DNA of 64,000 nt from Cepaea nemoralis (lineage: Eukaryota; Mollusca; Gastropoda; Stylommatophora; Helicidae), in NCBI GenBank assembly GCA_014155875.1, contig JACEFZ010017415.1:546001-610000 (forward strand), in the 5' to 3' direction. The notes beneath the pieces were generated by a model, which searched no databases, was not told the DNA's origin, and saw only the letters and a program-made list of their open reading frames with translations. Position numbers and translations under genes: made by a program. Below are positions 36,401-51,400 of the stretch, one piece after another; position 1 is the stretch's first letter, and each line of letters starts with the position of its first letter.

Positions 36401-39400
36401 ATAGATGAGCACTTCGGGGCTATCTGAGTGTTCATAGATGAGCGCGTTAACCTCTGCATTGACAGCGGCAGGGTTCTGCTCTCTGCACCGTCTGTCGAGT
36501 GTGATAATGCAGGAGAAAGTGCACTTAAAAGCTGGAGGCACCGGCACCCATTCCTTGCCGGGGTTGATACTGGTAAGACTGCAGACCTGTCTGACGACAT
36601 CTTCCGCCCGACCCATCCATGATTTGCCCCTCTTTAGCCTGTCACCCTTTTCTCTGAATATAGCGTCATGCAGAGGGTGCTGCTCATCTGCACTTATTTT
36701 TAAGTATGCACGAGCTCTCCAGATCTTGATCCTGTGTTCCATTGTCGGGAAGTATCTCTATATCTATATTGTCAAGGAGGTATCTCATTGCTACACAGCT
36801 GGTGTCTCTCGTGCAGCCCAAAATGATGTGCATGGCTTCGTTTTGTACCTTTTCAAGTCTTCCAATCTGTGTAGGGCTGACAGTGAGGATGGCCAGGGCA
36901 TACTCGATGCGTGAAAGCACAAGTCCTTGGAACAGAAGTATTAGCAGTCTTTGCTCGATATTGGCAGTCGCCATGACTCTCATTGCTGACAAACCTTTTC
37001 GAGCCTTCGTTATGACATAATCAACATGATCTCTGAAGGACAGGCTACGATCAAGCCTCACGCCAAGATATGTCATTGACTGGGTTCTACTCAAAATGCT
37101 CCCATCCATTCTTACTGCCGGCAGTTCTGTTTTCACAATATGGTTGTTTAGTGAGAACCATGTAACCGATGCCTTTGCAGGGTTGACAAGGGCATCGGCA
37201 TCAGCACACCATGAGGAAATTCGATCTAGTTCGCCCTGCATATCATTGGCAACCGCCTGTCTATCTCGACCCTGTCGATACACGAGGATGTCGTCAACGA
37301 ATGACAGAGTCCTACCCCTCCCGTCCAACTGTTGTTCAGTGATCGGCACCGTATACACGTTGAATAGTACTGGTGACAGTGGTGAACCCTGCGGCAATCC
37401 TGGACATATCGTTATCGGCTCAGAAGACCAACTCCCGCATCTTAGCACCACCTTCCTTTGGAGCAGAACTGCAGCTATCCATCGTACAAGGTGAGGGTGC
37501 ACTTTCAGTCTGAGGAGGGTTTGCATCAAGTGCTCGAAAGATACTCTGTTATATGCGTCCTCTAAGTCTATGGCGGCCGCACATGTCTCTTCTCTGACCT
37601 GAAATCCTTCGTAAACATCTTGAGCAAAGACCGCCGCATTCAGCCATGACTCTTTGTTGCGTCTGTATCCTCCAAGTGTGGGCGGGAAACAGCCGAGCTG
37701 TTCCAAATTACAAGCAAGTCTGTGTGCTACAATTTTCTCCAGTAGCTTGCCAACAGTGTTCTGCATCGAAATGATTCTGTAGCCGCTTATCTTGGAATGG
37801 TCTTTGTTCGGTTTTGGCAGCGGCAGCAAGTAGCTGTGTAGCCATTCTTCTTTGATCTGACCCTCTGGATACTGGTGTTGAATTCTCTGGCCAGTTCTTC
37901 CATGTCATCATCTGATATCACCAGTAGGTCACCATATCGGATGCCGCCTGGGGCGGTGTTAGGTGATTTCTTGAGCATTGCACGTATTATCTCAGCTGTG
38001 ATTATCCATTCTTCGTCTGTCCCGACCCCCTCGCACAACTGAGAGAGTGTTGTTGTGGTCCTCTGTCTGGCGGGCTCGTCTTTCTGGTCAGTCTGTTCTA
38101 TGTAGCGTGCAAGAAGGGCCTTACCTTTATCCGCATCCGACTTTTTCCATGTTAGGTCTGTGCCTTGAAAGACTGGAATACCCCTACGTTGTGCAGCACC
38201 GTTCATGCTCTTGTGGAGGCGCCAGAATGTCGTAACAGATCGCTCGAAGCACACCTTCATGCAGAACTCGTCCCATTTCTCGGCCTTGGCCTGTTTGGCG
38301 CAGGATTTGAATAAAGTCATCGTCCTATCGACCTCAGTCTTTAGGTTCGCCAACTCAACCTGTAGCATGTTAGCCTTTCTGGCCTTTTGCCAGTCTTTGA
38401 CAGCCTGCCTCTTTCCCAGCCATGCCTTCTCGACCACTCCATTCCACCATGGTGGCTGCAATTATCTTTCTTGTCTCCTGCGGGAGGAAGTTAGTTTTCT
38501 TCTTCTGATCTTGCTTATGGCGTCTTGACCAGTGTTGTCGTACGGGAAGGCATTTGTCTTGTTCCTTTGACTCATGGCCCTGTCTTTCTTGATCAGGATG
38601 ACACACGGGTAGTGGTCACTATTGTGGTATCCCAGTGTGCCCCACCGGCACCTTGGTGCGATGGTGGGCGACACCAGAGCCAAGGACAATGACGCTGTCA
38701 GGGTCACCTGGTCGAGTGGCTATTCTAGTGACCTTCCCATCATTCAGACAGATTAGGGCAGCAGATGCCAGATCTTCTCCCTGTCTATTGGTGATGCAAT
38801 TCCCCCATTGACTGCCTCTGGCATTGAAGTCCCCACAGTAGATGATATGCCTTTCATCCATATCGAACAAACTCTGCCATTGTCGCACGTCGACCTTCCC
38901 ATTTCGCGCATAAACGTTCACGATTACAAGCTGCACTGGTGTCATTATTCTTAATACCTGCACTTGCAGGGCATCACTGTTCCAGGAAGACATATCGATC
39001 TCAGACACTACTATGTTGTCGCGGACCAGAATGGCCTGTCCGAGGTGCCGCCTGTTAAAGAATCCCTAAAACCCCGCGACAGTGACTGTTCCGTCGCCAA
39101 GCTGTGTTTCTTGTAAGACTACAATATCGTTTCCGTAGAGTAGTTTTTCAAGAATAGGTCGGCGTTGACTAAATGATGCACAGTTCCAGTACAGTACTCG
39201 AACGTTTCCGATACCCAATCTGTCACATTTTAATCGCCTTCTGCGTGCGCCCGCCCTCTTCCCACGCTGTGTCCTTGCTGGTCGTCTGGTCGTCATGTTA
39301 GGCTTAACTATCGCCACCGGGCGCCGATGATACGCCGAAGGAAGTCCGGGCGTGCGTGCACGAACTCCGTTGCACGGTTTGAACTCCATTTCACTATGAA

Positions 39401-42400
39401 AAACCACTTAATCCATACACATTTCGGAAAAAAACACGTTCCATTTTACGGGACGAAGAAATGTCCTGCCATCTTGCTTCAAGGGGAACTCACTCTCCCA
39501 GGACAGAGGCAGATGCATGTGGAAAGCGTATACACCTGGGCAATATCAACTTCATTACAATATCAGATTGCAGTCATGGTGCCAATGTTTGCTCCACATC
39601 AAATGAAGACAGTGAACTGCACTATAATTACCTTGTACACTTGTCACCAGTTGAGAATCATAGAAGGTGAAGTTACCTGACATTCCAATTGCCTGTGGGT
39701 ATGTTGACCTGATGTATTGATCTCTCCTGGTATATATGCTGTTTATTTATTTGCCAGGTTGTGCTAGCTAGGGAAGCAGGCCTTGTGTATGCCTCACTTG
39801 CCTTGGTGACAGATTATGACAGCTGGAGAGAGGACCATGAAGCTGTAAGCATCTTGTTTGTCCTGGACAAATTCTTGTGTCATATTGTGACTTTACAGTA
39901 TGTTCACTGCAAGTTCATCCATTTATCAAGTTGCGGTTTCAGTTGGTTATTAACACTAATATTGGTGTTACTTAGTAATGCCTTAATGAAACTATATCTA
40001 AATACAAAGTTTAACATAAGCAGTTATAGGACAATTTACGTCAACAATATCATGCCATTGCATGTATGTCTCTTATTCAGTAAGTTAGTTAATGCCTCAT
40101 TGTAAAGACAGAAGTGACCAGACATGGACATCACAAACTCCAATATCATACCTTATTGTAATGGTAGGCTCAATTTCTTTGGCTAAATTGCAGTCTGAAA
40201 AATAACCAACTTAGCACAGCTGTCAAGGAAGAGAAGTCTAACCTTGAACTTTCATGCAGGTGCTGCAATATTGTTCCTTGCAAGACACTCCTACTTTTTG
40301 TTTTGAGTAACAAATCTCAAATTATGCTAGCCTCCTGTGCTATTTCTTGTTTACACTACAATTTGCTTTGTTTCTATGTGTACTAACTGTGTCATAGCAG
40401 CGTAATGGATGTAATTTTTGTACTGGGGAGTAAAAATAGCTTAATATAGTTAAAGAACGTTAAACGTAAATTATATGTAACAATAAAGAGCAAAGATCTT
40501 AACCCCCAGTCGGTTGAGTCAGGCATGAGCACACTGTGCCTAATAACAGGTTCTCAAGTCAAGTGATACAGGCCAGGAGGCACACTAGCAACTTTGGTAC
40601 CATACAGTTAGCATAGCTTGTACTGTCTACGTGCAAACCACTGGGCTTATTGTGTAGACATTACTAGAAAATTGTCAGCGGACAGGAGATCAGTAATTAT
40701 CTGCTGAGGAACTCACCAGACATGGCCAGCATACACATGTATGTATGTAAACATTACTAGAACAGCGGACAGGAGATCAGCAATTATCTGGTGAGGAACT
40801 CACCAAACACGGCAAGCATACACATACATGTATGTAGACATTACTAGAACAGCAGGCAGGAGATCAGCAGTTATCTAGTGAGAAACTCACCAAACATGGC
40901 CAGCATACACATGTATGTAGGCGCAGCCATGACTGAAAGGTTGTGGTGTCCACCTCAGGCTCATACGGGTTTGCTGCCAGCACAGGGCTGGGATTTCCCC
41001 AGAACCACTGGTACTGAGTGATATCACAGTCCCCCTGACCTCTTGGCTAGTGAGGTCAGATACCTAGCCTTCTTGTATAATGGTGACCAACAGGGGGTCC
41101 CATGTGCCAGTTGTATACATAAATAATCCAATGGCTTTTGGAAATCATAGAGTAGGCCATAAGACCCCTGCCCTGGCAAGATAGTTAGGACATAAAAGCT
41201 ACTCATGGGGAGATAAAGCCTTGGATGGAGTCTATTTACAGGGAGTAAACAAGTGCATGCCAAAGCCGGACACTAACCTTTGAGATCCATAACTAGGTGT
41301 GACACACTTCCCTCAAAGAAGAACAAAGAAGAAGAATAGAATGTATTATTGGTGACACAGCATCATTAAATAGCTACAGTAGATAAGAAAACGTGAAGAC
41401 AGCCAGTGTAACAGGGGTCTTATTACTTACTTCACTTGTGCTTTTACGTCATAACAAAAGTAGCCAATACCATACCCCCCAATATCTCTGATGGCATGTA
41501 TATGGTGGTTGTGTTGTGTGTCATTGTTGACAGTGTTCTCACCAAGACAGCGTGTGAGATGACACAATGTTGGCAGTTCCAGAAAATGTATGGTATAGTT
41601 AGGCAAAGACTTTCCTTGCCAGTTTCCCAGAATAAACTAATAATTATCTGGTATCCATTTAATGAAGCTCTGGTTGGTCCCAGAGCCATTCTGGTCAGGA
41701 AAAAAGGCTCCTGCTACTGGAGATTGATTCCATACCAGTGTCTCTGTAAGCACACACACTCACCATCATGCTGGGGATTGATTCCATACCAGTGTACTCT
41801 GTAAGCACACACACCACCATGCTGGAGATTTATTCCATACCAGTGTCTCTGTAAGCACACACACTCACCATCATGCTGGGGATTGATTCCATATCATTGT
41901 CTCTGTAAGCACACACACCACCATGCTGGAGATTTATTCCATACCAGTGTCTCTGTAAGCACACACACTCACCATCATGCTGGGGATTGATTCCATACCA
42001 TTGTCTCTGTAAGCACACACACCACCATGCTGGGGATTGATTCCATACCAGTGTCTCTGTAAGCACACACACTCACCACCATGCTGGGGATTGATTCCAT
42101 ACCATTGTCTCTGTAAGCACACACACCACCATGCTGGGGATTTATTCCATACCATTGTCTCTGTAAGCACACACACTCACCATCATGCTGGGAATTGATT
42201 CCATACCAGTGTCTCTGTAAGCACACACACCACCATGCTGGGGATTGATTCCATACCATTGTCTCTGTAAGCACACACACTCACCATCATGCTGGGGATT
42301 GATTCCATACCAGTGTCTCTGTAAGCACACACACCACCATGCTGGGGATTGATTCCATACCAGTGTCTCTGTAAGCACATACACCACCATGCTCGAGATT

Positions 42401-45400
42401 TATTCCATACCAGTGTCTCTGTAAGCACACACACTCACCATCACGCTGGGGATTGATTCCATACCATTGTCTCTGTAAGCACACACACCACCATGCTGGG
42501 GATTGATTCCATACCAGTGTCTCTGTAAGCACACACACTCACCACCATGCTGGGGATTGATTCCATACCATTGTCTCTGTAAGCACACACACCACCATGC
42601 TGGGGATTGATTCCATACCAGTGTCTCTGTAAGCACACACACTCACCATCATGCTGGGGATTGATTCCATACCATTGTCTCTGTAAGCACACACACCACC
42701 ATGCTGGAGATTTATTCCATACCAGTGTCTCTGTAAGCACACACACTCACCATCATGCTGGGGATTGATTCCATACCATTGTCTCTGTAAGCACACACAC
42801 CACCATGCTGGGGATTGATTCCATATCAGTGTCTCTGTAAGCACACACACTCACCACCATGCTGGGGATTGATTCCATACCAGTGTCTCTGTAAGCACAC
42901 ACACCACCATGCTGGGGATTGATTCCATACCATTGTCTCTGTAAGCACACACACTCACCATCATGCTGGGAATTGATTCCATACCAGTGTCTCTGTAAGC
43001 ACACACACCACCATGCTGGGGATTGATTCCATACCATTGTCTCTGTAAGCACACACACTCACCATCATGCTGGGGATTGATTCCATACCAGTGTCTCTGT
43101 AAGCACATACACCACCATGCTCGAGATTTATTCCATACCAGTGTCTCTGTAAGCACACACACTCACCATCACGCTGGGGATTGATTCCATACCATTGTCT
43201 CTGTAAGCACACACACCACCATGCTGGGGATTGATTCCATACCAGTGTCTCTGTAAGCACACACACTCACCACCATGCTGGGGATTGATTCCATACCATT
43301 GTCTCTGTAAGCACACACACCACCATGCTGGGGATTGATTCCATACCAGTGTCTCTGTAAGCACACACACTCACCATCATGCTGGGGATTGATTCCATAC
43401 CATTGTCTCTGTAAGCACACACACCACCATGCTGGAGATTTATTCCATACCAGTGTCTCTGTAAGCACACACACTCACCATCATGCTGGGGATTGATTCC
43501 ATACCATTGTCTCTGTAAGCACACACACCACCATGCTGGGGATTGATTCCATACCAGTGTCTCTGTAAGCACACACACTCACCACCATGCTGGGGATTGA
43601 TTCCATACCAGTGTCTCTGTAAGCACACACACCACCATGCTGGGGATTGATTCCATACCATTGTCTCTGTAAGCACACACACTCACCATCATGCTGGGAA
43701 TTGATTCCATACCAGTGTCTCTGTAAGCACACACACCACCATGCTGGGGATTGATTCCATACCATTGTCTCTGTAAGCACACACACTCACCATCATGCTG
43801 GGGATTGATTCCATACCAGTGTCTCTGTAAGCACACACACCACCATGCTGGGGATTGATTCCATACCAGTGTCTCTGTAAGCACATACACCACCATGCTC
43901 GAGATTTATTCCATACCAGTGTCTCTGTAAGCACACACACTCACCATCACGCTGGGGATTGATTCCATACCATTGTCCCTGTAAGCACACACACCACCAT
44001 GCTGGGGATTGATTCCATACCAGTGTCTCTGTAAGCACACACACTCACCACCATGCTGGGGATTGATTCCATACCAGTGTCTCTGTAAGCACACACACCA
44101 CCATGCTGGGGATTGATTCCATACCAGTGTCTCTGTAAGCACACACACTCACCACCATGCTGGGGATTGATTCCATACCATTGTCTCTGTAAGCACACAC
44201 ACTCACCACCATGCTGGGGATTGATTCCATACCAGTGTCTCTGTAAGCACACACACCACCATGCTGGGGATTGATTCCATACCATTGTCTCTGTAAGTAC
44301 ACACACTCACCATCATGCTGGGGATTGATTCCATACCAGTGTCTCTGTAAGCACACACACCACCATGCTGGGGATTGATTCCATACCATTGTCTCTGTAA
44401 GCACACACACCACCATGCTGGAGATTTATTCCATACCAGTGTCTCTGTAAGCACACACACTCACCATCATGCTGGGGATTGATTCCATACCATTGTCTCT
44501 GTAAGCACACACACACCACCATGCTGGGGATTGATTCCATACCAGTGTCTCTGTAAGCACACACACTCACCACCATGCTGGGGATTGATTCCATACCAGT
44601 GTCTCTGTAAGCACACACACACCACCATGCTGGGGATTGATTCCATACCATTGTCTCTGTAAGCACACACACTCACCATCATGCTGGGGATTGATTCCAT
44701 ACCAGTGTCTCTGTAAGCACACACACCACCATGCTGGGGATTGATTCCATACCAGTGTCTCTGTAAGCACACACACCACCATGCTGGGGATTGATTCCAT
44801 ACCAGTGTCTCTGTAAGCACACACACTCACCATCATGCTGGGGATTGATTCCATACCATTGTCTCTGTAAGCACACACACCACCATGCTGGAGATTTATT
44901 CCATACCATTGTCTCTGTAAGCACACACACTCACCACCATGCTGGGGATTGATTCCATACCAGTGTCCCTGTAAGCACACACACCACCATGCTGGCGATT
45001 GATTCCATACCATTGTCTCTGTAAGCACACACACTCACCATCATGCTGGGGATTGATTCCATACCAGTGTCTCTGTAAGCACACACACCACCATGCTGGG
45101 GATTGATTCCATACCAGTGTCTCTGTAAGCACACACACTCACCATCATGCTGGGGATTGATTCCATACCATTGTCTCTGTAAGCACACACACCACCATGC
45201 TGGAGATTTATTCCATACCATTGTCTCTGTAAGCACACACACTCACCACCATGCTGGGGATTGATTCCATACCAGTGTCCCTGTAAGCACACACACCACC
45301 ATGCTGGCGATTGATTCCATACCATTGTCTCTGTAAGCACACACACTCACCATCATGCTGGGGATTGATTCCATACCAGTGTCTCTGTAAGCACACACAC

Positions 45401-48400
45401 CACCATGCTGGGGATTGATTCCATACCAGTGTCTCTGTAAGCACACACACCACCATGCTGGGGATTGATTCCATACCAGTGTCTCTGTAAGCACACACAC
45501 TCACCATCATGCTGGGGATTGATTCCATACCATTGTCTCTGTAAGCACACACACCACCATGCTGGGGATTGATTCCATACCATTGTCTCTGTAAGCACAC
45601 ACACTCACCATCATGCTGGGGGATTGATTCCATACCAGAGTCTCTGTAAGCGTGCACACTCACCACCATGCTGCTGCTGCTGGGGATTGATTCCATACCC
45701 TCATTCCCTGATGGATGAGACCTGGATTCTATCGTACTCTTTAGCCGCCCACTAAAGTTTTGTCAACCACTTTGTGAAAGAACAGGTCAGATAATCTCAC
45801 AGAAAAGATGACCATAGAAATGGGAAATGATAGATCTTTCCATACTCTAGGTCAACATGTGACCAATTTCGTGCCTCGCTGAGAAATGCCTTCCGAGAGA
45901 AATCTGTGCTGTCTATTTTACAAGGCTGGGCTGACTCCAGAGCCCTCTTGTGTTCAGAAGAAACAGTCAATCTGGTCAATGAGAACACCATCAACTGTAC
46001 TGACTTCTCTGATTTTATTCCTTCCTCGTAGAATTTCATGTATGACTGAGCTTATGTTTGCCATATACTGTTAAGCTTTCTTTAACTACTGTTTTATTTT
46101 ATCATGAAAATATTCAGGGAATCCACAGAAAATTACCTTTGATTGTCAAGAACATGCTCTCTGGTAGAAATGCTTGTGACTGGTGCCTGTGAATATTGTT
46201 TCAAATAGGTTCATGTTGAGCTTGCAGTGAAGACGTTCAAAGAGAATGCAGAGAAGGCGTGTAAAGTTCTGGTGCATGTAATTCCAAAAATAGCAGCAGC
46301 AGATTGGAGTGATGCCATCAGTAAGAATAAGGTACACATCTAACCTACCCTTGTGTGCATGAGTGGTTATGGTTCTATTTGTGAACACTTCCTGGCATAA
46401 ATCATGTACATACCAACTGGCCTGGCAGATCTTGCCCTCACAACTTTCATCTAACACTTTCTAGCATATATAGCTTTCTATAACAAATAGTTCACATGTG
46501 TGTGTTTCTAAGGTACTTGTTCTCTCACCCATGACACAAATATTGTGTGTGGTTAGTGGTCTGGTACAGAAGTCAGCTATTTGTTGCTGCGTGCATCACC
46601 TCCGATATGTTCCCTAGATACATTTCACTATGTACTACCCATTTTTGCTTCTATTTTCCAGTGGCGCATGGGCCCTGAACTAACTCATGCCACTCCCCTC
46701 TAGCCTTTTCTGTCTCCTGTAGCCCCATTGTCTAGGTCTCCTTCTTTCTCATTCCCCATTTTAATTCACAAATACACTGCTTAGACAACACCCTTGTAGA
46801 CTACACTTGGACTTTATCACCAGCATTATCCAGTGTTTGTCCCATGCAGAACTTTCCCCAAAGCAGTCTTGGAAATGTCTCTCTATCATCAGCTGGATGT
46901 CCTGCCGTGTTGTTGTCATGTGTACATTCTCCGTCATATCTTGAATTCTTCGCTATTCTGCTTCCCTGCTATGCCTACCCCTACCATTTTCTTTTCCAGA
47001 CATTGATGTCTTTTTGCATGCCTAAAACATGTTATAATTCCTTGATTTTATTCATCCTAATAACCAATCTTCTTTAATGTTGAGTTTATGTTGGATAAAT
47101 CTGATTGTTATTCCCTTTGACTGGTGTATTTTTCTAGTCATCCATAGAGAATGTAGTGTGTTATTGCTTTTCCTCTTGGCAGTGATTACACTGGTCGTTG
47201 ACCTTACCATTGTCTCTATAAAAAGATCCTCTGCCTACCACCACATAATGTAGACCATAACCAACATCTGTCATCTGCACTCAGGCTTAATCTGCCACCT
47301 ACTCTCATGGTTACATGTTGTCTTAGTTGGTTAGGGGAGGTGGGGGGCTACATGGGTACTCTACCTTGCCCATGGTCTCTCCTTGGACCTCACCTGATAG
47401 TAAAACAGCAACCAAATTGACATCTTAACATGGTAAAGATGGAGAACATGTATAACATCCTTAGTGATACAGCCGGGAGCAGATGCAACAAAGATCATGA
47501 AAGAATAATACCCACATACAAAACTGTATGTCAATAATGATGAAATTGAAGATGTCACAAACTTTAATTACCTTCATAACACCAGCAAACAAATCCAGGT
47601 GAACATTCTGAGAACTTGAATGTTTCCTATGGCAACATGATTGTAAGTCATGGACTGTTTTTCAATCATTAAGAAAAATCAGGACTTTTGAACTTCAATG
47701 TTACAGAAACATTCTATCTTAGGATACCTCTTAGCAAGACAAATAACAATACTAACATTCTAGAAGAGCTGAGCATCATCAACAACAGGCCTATGATCAG
47801 CATCATGTGTTAGAAACTGACATACTCTGGCCATATTAAATGTCTCAGTGGCTAAAAAGGAGACAATACAAGGCATGGCTAGGACCTCTAGCAGGAGAAT
47901 GGAGGTGGAAGCAGTCACAGAGACATTCCGTTGGTTAGAGGAGACCACTGCAACACACATTGTCTTCATCATGGACTCAAGGAGTATGCTTAGTAAAGTG
48001 GAGAAAGGAATGTTTCGTGTGGAATGGCACGCCTCGCTTCAGAGGTTACAGATTGTGAGAATTATATGGATTTTTTTCCCTGGCCATGCGGGAGAATGAA
48101 CAGGCTGATAGGCTGGCAAGGAATACACCTATTTGTGGTAGATTGCCTATGGACAAGGGAGAGGTGGTTGTGTGCCTGTGGGACCAGGTGGAGAAGATGG
48201 GGGAACAGACTGAGAACCCATATGTGGAATAGATGAGATTGCGGGAGATTGGCTGGGGTTCTACTAGAATCTCAAAACTATGAGGGAAGACCAGGAGAAC
48301 TTTCAATCAGATAGCGGTCGGTGGGAAAAATTAGTAGTGTGGCTGTTCGCTGGCTGTTGAACGGTGGGACGGAGCATGTATGGGAATGTCCAGTGGGAGT

Positions 48401-51400
48401 GCAGTGATGTCAGTTCTTAGCTCAACTCAACTCAACTCATCCAGGAAAAAGAGACCAGGGTCGGCCAGCCTAAAAGTGGACACAAGACGTTCAAACATCC
48501 TGGGTATGAAAATACATGGGGCAGGGAAACTGGCAACAGATTGAGACTCTTTCTGCAGGCCGTGATGAGGGCAACATTCTGCAAAGGCCCTGGGGCATTT
48601 CCCTGATCACATGAGCACTGTTTGAGAGAAGTGATGATGATGAACCAAGATTAAGATACCCCCCTGAATCATGCCAGGAAGGAGAGTTAACAGTAACTTA
48701 GATAAAGAAGTTGCTGAAAAACAATGTTTATTTTTATAACAGACACAGGGAAGCTATAATTTGTATAAGCTAGCTGACTGAAAAATTCATATCCAAAAAT
48801 AGACTGAGAAAACCTATGACAGAGTACAACATGATCAGCTAATTACATTCTTTCAAGAGAAAGGCTTAGATGCAAAAGATATCCAACTTATCGGTAACTT
48901 GCACTGGGAACAAGTAGCAACAAATAGAGAAATAACTAATGACACATAAATATTAGAGGTATAGGGGACTGCGTGGTCTCAAGGTATGGTGTCCGCCTCG
49001 AGTGCTGGAGGTCCTGGGTTCATTCCCCGGTGAGGACCAGGTTTTTTTTTTTCATGTGGACTTCTAGTAATAAAATTTCCCCTGGTCTCTGGGTAGTGAG
49101 ATTGGACGCCCGTGTGTATTGTTGCACACGTAAAGAATCCCTTGGCAGTTGGAAATAAAAAAAAAGCCTAACGGCACTGCCCGGGTAAAATTTCGAGTTA
49201 AAAATCTACCCAAAGTATTTCAGGATCCTTGCCGGTGCTACGGAGTTCGGAGTTCAGGTTTGAGTTATGAGTAGAACGGAACACTTATGGGTTACACCCG
49301 TGTGCCATAATGTTGATCCATCGACTAAACTAAAGTAAATATTAGAGGTATGTATTGTCACCATAATTGTTCCCTATTTAGTTGATGGGGTGTAACCCAT
49401 TAGTGCTCCGTTCTACTCCTAACTCAAGCCTGAGTCCGGAAAATCTCAGCTCAGTGCACAAACTTTGTAGCACCGGCGAGGATCCTGAAACACTTTTGGT
49501 AGATTTTTAACTGAAAATTTTGCCCGGGCAGCGCCATTAGGCTACTCCTTTTCAATTTCCAACGGCCAAGGGACTTTTTACATGCCCAACAATACACACC
49601 GGCATCCAATCTCACTACCCAGAGACCAGGGGAATCTTTGTTACTAGAAATCCACGTGAAAAATTCCTGGCCCTCACCGGGGCTTGAACCCGGAACCTCA
49701 AGCGCTCAAGGTGGCCAGCATACCTCAAGACCACTCAGCCCTCTCGTTGAATGTAAATTTACATAGAACAAGTCTCCAGGCAAGTCAGAGAAAAACTGAA
49801 TGGAACACCAGCTGAAGCTTAATAAACAACATTGGATAAGCTGGTGACACAGCAGAGTGTGATCACAGTGTAGATTAGACAACACTAATATCCACAAAGC
49901 TAAACTATGATATATTTAGCAATACAAGGAAACACTAATAAGGAACATCAGAGTAAACAGAAATATTAGACCAAGTTATTCCTACCTTGATCATTTCATA
50001 ACAGGCAATGGTAGAAGTGGAAGCTAGTTGCATGTCCATTGCAGGACATCACAGTCAATGCCAACATGTTTTAGCATTTGTGATTTTGACCCCATTATGC
50101 GTGATTGTGAAACTATTCACTGCCTCTAAATCACAGACACCAGCAGAAGTGTAAGAGAAAACAAAGATAGAAATAAGAATGGCCAAAAATACATTCAAAA
50201 GCATGAAGAAGAGATTAACATCTCAAGGAATAATCACTACTACAAATGAGAACAGTTGGATGTTACTAAAACTCACCACTGTTGTATGCTACTAAAACTC
50301 ACCACTGTTGTATGCTACTAAAACTCACCACTATTGTATGCTACTAAAACTCACCACTGTTGTATGCTACTAAAACTCACCACTATTGTATGTTACTAAA
50401 ACTCACCACTGTTGTATGCTACTAAAACTCACCACTGTTGTATGCTACTAAAACTCACCACTATTGTATGCTACTAAAACTCACCACTATTGTATGCTAC
50501 TAAAACTCACCACTGTTGTATGCTACTAAAACTCACCACTGTTGTATGCTACTAAAACTCACCACTGTTGTATGCTACTAAAACTCACCACTGTTGTATG
50601 CTACTAAAACTCACCACTGTTGTATGCTACTAAAACTCACCACTGTTGTATGTTACTAAAACTCACCACTGTTGTATGCTACTAAAACTCACCACTATTG
50701 TATGCTACTAAAACTCACCACTATTGTATGTTACTAAAACTCACCACTATTGTATGCTACTAAAACTCACCACTGTTGTATGTTACTAAAACTCACCACT
50801 GTTGTATGCTACTAAAACTCACCACTGTTGTATGCTACTAAAACTCACCACTGTTGTATGCTACTAAAACTCACCACTGTTGTATGCTACTAAAATTCAC
50901 CACTATTGTATGCTACTAAAACTCACCACTGTTGTATGCTACTAAAACTCACCACTGTTGTATGCTACTAAAACTCACCACTATTGTATGCTACTAAAAC
51001 TCACCACTGTTGTATGTTACTAAAACTCACCACTATTGTATGCTACTAAAACTCACCACTATTGTATGTTACTAAAACTCACCACTGTTGTATGCTACTA
51101 AAACTCACCACTGTTGTATGTTACTAAAACTCACCACTATTGTATGTTACTAAAACTCACCACTATTGTATGCTACTAAAACTCACCACTATTGTATGTT
51201 ACTAAAACTCACCACTGTTGTATGTTACTAAAACTCACCACTGTTGTATGCTACTAAAACTCACCACTGTTGTATGTTACTAAAACTCACCACTATTGTA
51301 TGTTACTAAAACTCACCACTGTTGTATGTTACTAAAACTCACCACTGTTGTATGCTACTAAAACTCACCACTGTTGTATGTTATTAAAACTCACCACTGT

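Noticed and set aside
41713..45696. Many overlapping Cys/Trp-rich minus-strand frames of 80-160 codons
   Set aside because: Products of the 50/54-bp satellite; the same phrase repeats in shifting frames and no start or regulatory context exists.
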